A DNA stretch of 64,000 nt, taken from assembly GCA_034520215.1 (NCBI GenBank), contig JAXHNR010000001.1, positions 496,001 to 560,000 on the forward strand, written 5' to 3'. A model generated the notes under the pieces. That model ran no database searches. It worked only from the letters and a program-made list of their open reading frames with translations, and was not told the DNA's origin. The translations under genes and the position numbers were made by a program. Positions within the stretch are counted from its first letter, which is position 1. Every line of letters starts with the position of its first letter. Below are positions 60,507 to 64,000 of this stretch, in pieces. The stretch is from Candidatus Krumholzibacteriota bacterium (lineage in GTDB: Bacteria; Krumholzibacteriota; Krumholzibacteriia; Krumholzibacteriales; WJIX01).

Positions 60507-63500
60507 TTGAACAGATTTTTTCTGAATATGTTGTTCTTACCGGGATACCTGGTAATTGCTATTCTTGTTTCCCCTTCATCTTATTCATATCCGGTTTTAA
60601 GCAGTGAGCGCGGCACAAAAACTGATTCAATTGAAGTTAAGCAAAGCAAAGGAATTGCTGATTCGACTCTCTATAGATGGAAAGCCGGTCACTTCAGATT
60701 CAGGGAAGAAGAGAATAAGCAGGTAATTTTCTTAAGGGACAGTGTTCGAATTGATCATCAGACGGCCGTAATAACATCTCTGAGGGGCAAGTACTATGTC
60801 GATGATGAGCGCTTTATTCTTATAAATAATGTGCATGCCGTCGACAGTACTATGGAGATATTTGGAGATGTGGGAGAATATTTTGGTGTTTCAGAGGTTC
60901 TTATCGTCAAGGAAAATGTACGGTGTCTCGATGTTGGGATGGAAATTCTATGCGAGAGGGGCAGGTATGACCGGAAGAAGAAAGAAGCACTTTTAACGGG
61001 TAATGTTATTCTGTCGGACAGTACAAGAGTTCTGTACGCGGATACTGTTTATTACGACAGGATAACTGAAATTGCCGACGCTTATGAAAATGTTGTTCTG
61101 GTAAACTTGGCAGAAGACTACGCGATAGCTGGAGATCACGCTCGTTACAAGAGGAAAGAAGATGAAGTCATAATGGACACCCTTCCCGTCCTAACCTTTG
61201 ATCAGAGTCAAGAGACCCCGGGAAGAGTAAAAGCGAACCGAATGCAGTTTGATGTTGAACGTAATGTTGGAATGGCTCAGGGTAATGTAGAGTTGATAAA
61301 GGGAGACACTAAGGCTACTTGCGATTCCACCGTTATGTTTAACGATCGGAAATATGTTGAATTACGCGGAGATCCGGTAGCTACCAGCGGGCCGTCGAGC
61401 ATGAAGGGAACTATAATCGGGCTCTGGTATGATGAAATGGAAGTTAACCGTATTGTTCTTCCCCGGAAAGGACGTCTCGCGCAGGCGCCTCCTAAAGGAT
61501 CCCACTGGTGGAAAGATTCCTGGATAGAGGGCGATTCAGTAGTAATTTACCTGTCTGAAGAGAATGTCGATTCAGTTAAGATATTTGGAAACGCCAAGGC
61601 TATGTACTATCCGTTGGAGAGCGAAAAGAACAAAGTGTCTAATAACTATTCAACCGGAGACAGTATGTTTTTTGAGTTTGAAGAAGGTGATCTTACCTAT
61701 GTCAGGGTTTCAGGTAATGCCGAGGGTTTGTATAAATATCTCCATTTGAAGAACAATGAGACGATCGACAGTTTAGCCGCGAAAACGGACACGGTTCTCG
61801 AGTATCGTAATTTTGATACCGAAAGCAACAGGGTCAAGTACAGCGGGGTTGATATAGAGTATTTCGCCGATAAAGAAGATATGATTCTTAAGGAGAAAGC
61901 CAGTCTGCATTATGAAAACAAAACATTAACGGCTGATCATATCGATTTTAATTCTAAAATGAACATTCTCAAGGCTGAGGGGGGACCTGTACTGGAAGAG
62001 GACGAACAGAAGATGTACGGATATGAAATGGGATATGATATGGGGGAAAGCGGCGGTATCGTTACAAATGGTTCAACTCAGTATGATCAAGGATATTATA
62101 GGGGTAAGCATATATTCAAGGAAGGCGAGGGTGTTTTAAAGGTTTATGATTCGATTTATACTACCTGTGATTTGAAAGATCCACATTTTTCACTTCGTGC
62201 CAATAAGATGAAAGTATATATTGGCGATAAAGTGATTTCAGGTCCTATAAAACTCTATATTGGTGAAATTCCTATTTTCTATCTTCCCTTCATGGCCAAT
62301 TCTATAAGGCATGACAGGCATTCAGGAATCTTAAGACCTAATTTTGATATTGGGATTAACAGTAGAGACGGTAGATTTATAAGAGGACTGGGTTATTATT
62401 GGGCCACGAATGATTATACAGATTTTGCTTTGAGGACGGATTTCAATGAATTTAAGAATGTTAGAATCCAGCTGGAGAACAGATATAAAGTCAGATATAT
62501 GCTGGGTGGTAATGTCAAGTTGAATTTCATGAGAGATTTCACGAATAAGGCGAATCAATGGACGGTAAATTCTTCTCATAGCCAGAATTTCGGAAAGTCT
62601 GCTTCCTTTCGCTCCAATCTCAGGTTTGTAAGCAGCGATCAAGCTCAAAGCGCTCTTCATAGAGCTGAGGATGTAAAGAAGATTGTTGATAGAAGAATAT
62701 ATTCAAGTGCCAATTTCAACAAAAGCTGGGGAGGAACAAGGCTCGGTTTGTCGGCAAGCCGCAACCAGAAGTTGAATGTTGAAGATCCTTATGCCACCAG
62801 AGTTTCTGGAACGATGCCGTCGGTTTCCCTTAATTTTCCCCGCACATCTCTCTGGTTTGGAGAGAATCACAAAAGCGGTAAGAGAAGTATCATAGAAAGA
62901 ATGCTTAGAAGTGTATCCTTTTCCCCAAACCTCAATGCAAAGCGAGCTACTGAAGAGAGCGACGCAAAAAGAATTACAAGAATATCGGCTAGCTCAGGTT
63001 TGTCTCTCAGCCAGCAGCATAAGCTGCTGTTTCTGAATCTTTCCCCGTCATTGAGTACGAGATGGAATTATTCCCGTGTTAGTTATGATAAGATCGATAC
63101 ATCTCTTGTTGCCAATCCAAATTCGCTTGTGAATGAGAGCGATAACAGGTTTTCGCTGAGTCTTAATTCGGGAATTGGAACCACTCTGTACGGGACTTTC
63201 TATCCGAAGCTGGGCGTGATACGCGGGATAAGGCATACTTTCAACCCTTCCGCCAATTATTCATATAGCCCCAAACTGGGAGAAGAGCAAGCCGAAAGCA
63301 GGAATGTAAGGTATTCAGTAAGGAACATACTTGATTTAAAAGTACTTGAAAATGACCAGCTGGTTAAAAAGAATAATGTGATAACCTGGAACCTCGGCGG
63401 GAGCTATAATCCCGATGCCGCTAAAGGCAATCGTTTTTCAAATATAGGCAGTAGTGTCCGCACTACCATAGCAAATTTTATGTCGTTTAGTCTTAATCAC

Positions 63501-64000
63501 TCAATAGATCCGAAGGAAAAGGAGATAGTATCGACTAGTTTCAGTGTTGACCTGTCACTTGGCGGGGAATTTTCATATCCCGCCAAATGGAGAATACGTA
63601 AAGCCGAAAAGATCGCTGCTGCAGCAGGTTCAGATTCATTGGAGTCAAAGGGTGACGGGAAAGGGTCAGAGAAGAAGGCGGAAGGTAAGCAAAGATGGTC
63701 ATTTAATATAGGATACAGTTATTCAAGCAGGGGGACAGGTGTATACAAATCGATCTCAAGCAAAGTGGACCTGAGAGGTAATCTCAAATTAACAGAGAAA
63801 TGGCAGATATCATATTCGGGATATTATGATTTGGAAAGGCAGGGATTTACGAGTCAGCAGTATTCTATAAAACGTGATTTACATTGCTGGCAGGCTAGTT
63901 TCATTCATCGTGAATTTGGAGGAGAATGGAGTTATTATTTCCAGATATCGATAAAGGAACTTCCCGATATAATGTATGAAAGAGGAAAGAGGGGTTTGAT
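60507..64000 (+). CDS. lptD: LPS-assembly outer-membrane protein LptD (3' end outside window)
   Basis: A frame open from the TTG at 60507 (ggcggag 8 bases upstream) to the window edge, at least 1164 codons with no stop. A signal peptide (about 1-27) is followed by OstA/LptA-like beta-jellyroll repeats (to about residue 550; TGNVILSDSTRVLYADTVYY) and a beta-barrel region. Conserved features include TTCDLKDPHFSL and GEIPIFYLPF at the junction. The end reads LPDIMYERGKRGL, close to the expected C-terminus. LptD places LPS in the outer leaflet; its partner LptE was not seen. Confidence 0.9.
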   Translation, partial: MNRFFLNMLFLPGYLVIAILVSPSSYSYPVLSSERGTKTDSIEVKQSKGIADSTLYRWKAGHFRFREEENKQVIFLRDSVRIDHQTAVITSLRGKYYVDDERFILINNVHAVDSTMEIFGDVGEYFGVSEVLIVKENVRCLDVGMEILCERGRYDRKKKEALLTGNVILSDSTRVLYADTVYYDRITEIADAYENVVLVNLAEDYAIAGDHARYKRKEDEVIMDTLPVLTFDQSQETPGRVKANRMQFDVERNVGMAQGNVELIKGDTKATCDSTVMFNDRKYVELRGDPVATSGPSSMKGTIIGLWYDEMEVNRIVLPRKGRLAQAPPKGSHWWKDSWIEGDSVVIYLSEENVDSVKIFGNAKAMYYPLESEKNKVSNNYSTGDSMFFEFEEGDLTYVRVSGNAEGLYKYLHLKNNETIDSLAAKTDTVLEYRNFDTESNRVKYSGVDIEYFADKEDMILKEKASLHYENKTLTADHIDFNSKMNILKAEGGPVLEEDEQKMYGYEMGYDMGESGGIVTNGSTQYDQGYYRGKHIFKEGEGVLKVYDSIYTTCDLKDPHFSLRANKMKVYIGDKVISGPIKLYIGEIPIFYLPFMANSIRHDRHSGILRPNFDIGINSRDGRFIRGLGYYWATNDYTDFALRTDFNEFKNVRIQLENRYKVRYMLGGNVKLNFMRDFTNKANQWTVNSSHSQNFGKSASFRSNLRFVSSDQAQSALHRAEDVKKIVDRRIYSSANFNKSWGGTRLGLSASRNQKLNVEDPYATRVSGTMPSVSLNFPRTSLWFGENHKSGKRSIIERMLRSVSFSPNLNAKRATEESDAKRITRISASSGLSLSQQHKLLFLNLSPSLSTRWNYSRVSYDKIDTSLVANPNSLVNESDNRFSLSLNSGIGTTLYGTFYPKLGVIRGIRHTFNPSANYSYSPKLGEEQAESRNVRYSVRNILDLKVLENDQLVKKNNVITWNLGGSYNPDAAKGNRFSNIGSSVRTTIANFMSFSLNHSIDPKEKEIVSTSFSVDLSLGGEFSYPAKWRIRKAEKIAAAAGSDSLESKGDGKGSEKKAEGKQRWSFNIGYSYSSRGTGVYKSISSKVDLRGNLKLTEKWQISYSGYYDLERQGFTSQQYSIKRDLHCWQASFIHREFGGEWSYYFQISIKELPDIMYERGKRGL

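Noticed and set aside
1-64000. tRNA, rRNA, CRISPR arrays and insertion sequences
   Set aside because: Scanned by eye in the intergenic regions; none with a convincing cloverleaf, spaced repeats or transposase.

Overview
The window reads as a contiguous piece of chromosome from a Gram-negative, didermic bacterium, probably an uncultivated member of the Fibrobacteres-Chlorobi-Bacteroidetes (FCB) superphylum or a neighbouring candidate phylum. Support for this: an LptD-type outer-membrane LPS assembly protein, several lipobox lipoproteins, a secreted LVIVD-repeat protein ending in the YPNPFNP-type sorting / FlgD-like domain of those lineages, a PorX-type response regulator with its PglZ domain, and a GldA/GldF/GldG-like ABC set. 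Base composition is moderate (mid-40s percent GC by eye). Coding is dense, 4-bp overlaps are frequent, and TTG starts clearly outnumber GTG starts. I saw no rRNA, tRNA, CRISPR array, prophage or insertion sequence. The phylum call is inference.

Layout. 1-10 kb: a non-coding stretch, an HU protein, threonine aldolase, RsmI, a CDP-alcohol phosphatidyltransferase, a MATE exporter, thymidylate kinase, an S41 protease, an MtnX-like phosphatase and an alpha/beta hydrolase. 10-17 kb: a dihydrouridine synthase followed by larB and larC (nickel-pincer cofactor synthesis), a LysM-TPR lipoprotein, a fused two-domain ECF-type ATPase and a CoA-disulfide-reductase-like flavoprotein that ends in a terminator. 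17-30 kb: a zinc oligopeptidase, a DMT transporter, a 147-bp inverted-repeat element, the LVIVD protein, a saccharopine-dehydrogenase-like enzyme, a propeller lipoprotein, a minus-strand ABC/GldG/DUF4340 operon and a DUF2891 protein.

30-40 kb: a DMT transporter, then a complete PyrR-attenuated pyrimidine operon: promoter, PyrR site, terminator, then pyrR-pyrB-pyrC-(TPR lipoprotein)-pyrK-pyrD-pyrF-(ion transporter). The ORFs supply every de novo step from carbamoyl-aspartate to UMP except pyrE (carA/carB also not in the window). 40-50 kb: a SUMF1-type lipoprotein, then surface-polysaccharide genes: a GT4 glycosyltransferase, two tandem RMD-like short-chain dehydrogenases, UDP-glucose dehydrogenase, RfbB, WecB and a WecA/TagO-like phosphoglycosyl transferase. 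These would supply nucleotide sugars (UDP-GlcA, dTDP-4-keto-6-deoxyglucose, UDP-ManNAc) and start a lipid-linked glycan.

50-64 kb: serS, a histidine kinase with a PorX-type regulator directly behind it, tsaE-tsaB-rimI-PNP in tight overlap, accD-folC, a ROK sugar kinase that has lost its zinc cysteines, and a long lptD gene that is still open at the window edge. The most interesting leads are the adjacent kinase/PorX pair together with a sorting-domain cargo protein, the inverted-repeat element at 19973-20119, the pyr leader architecture, and several enzymes with missing signature residues.
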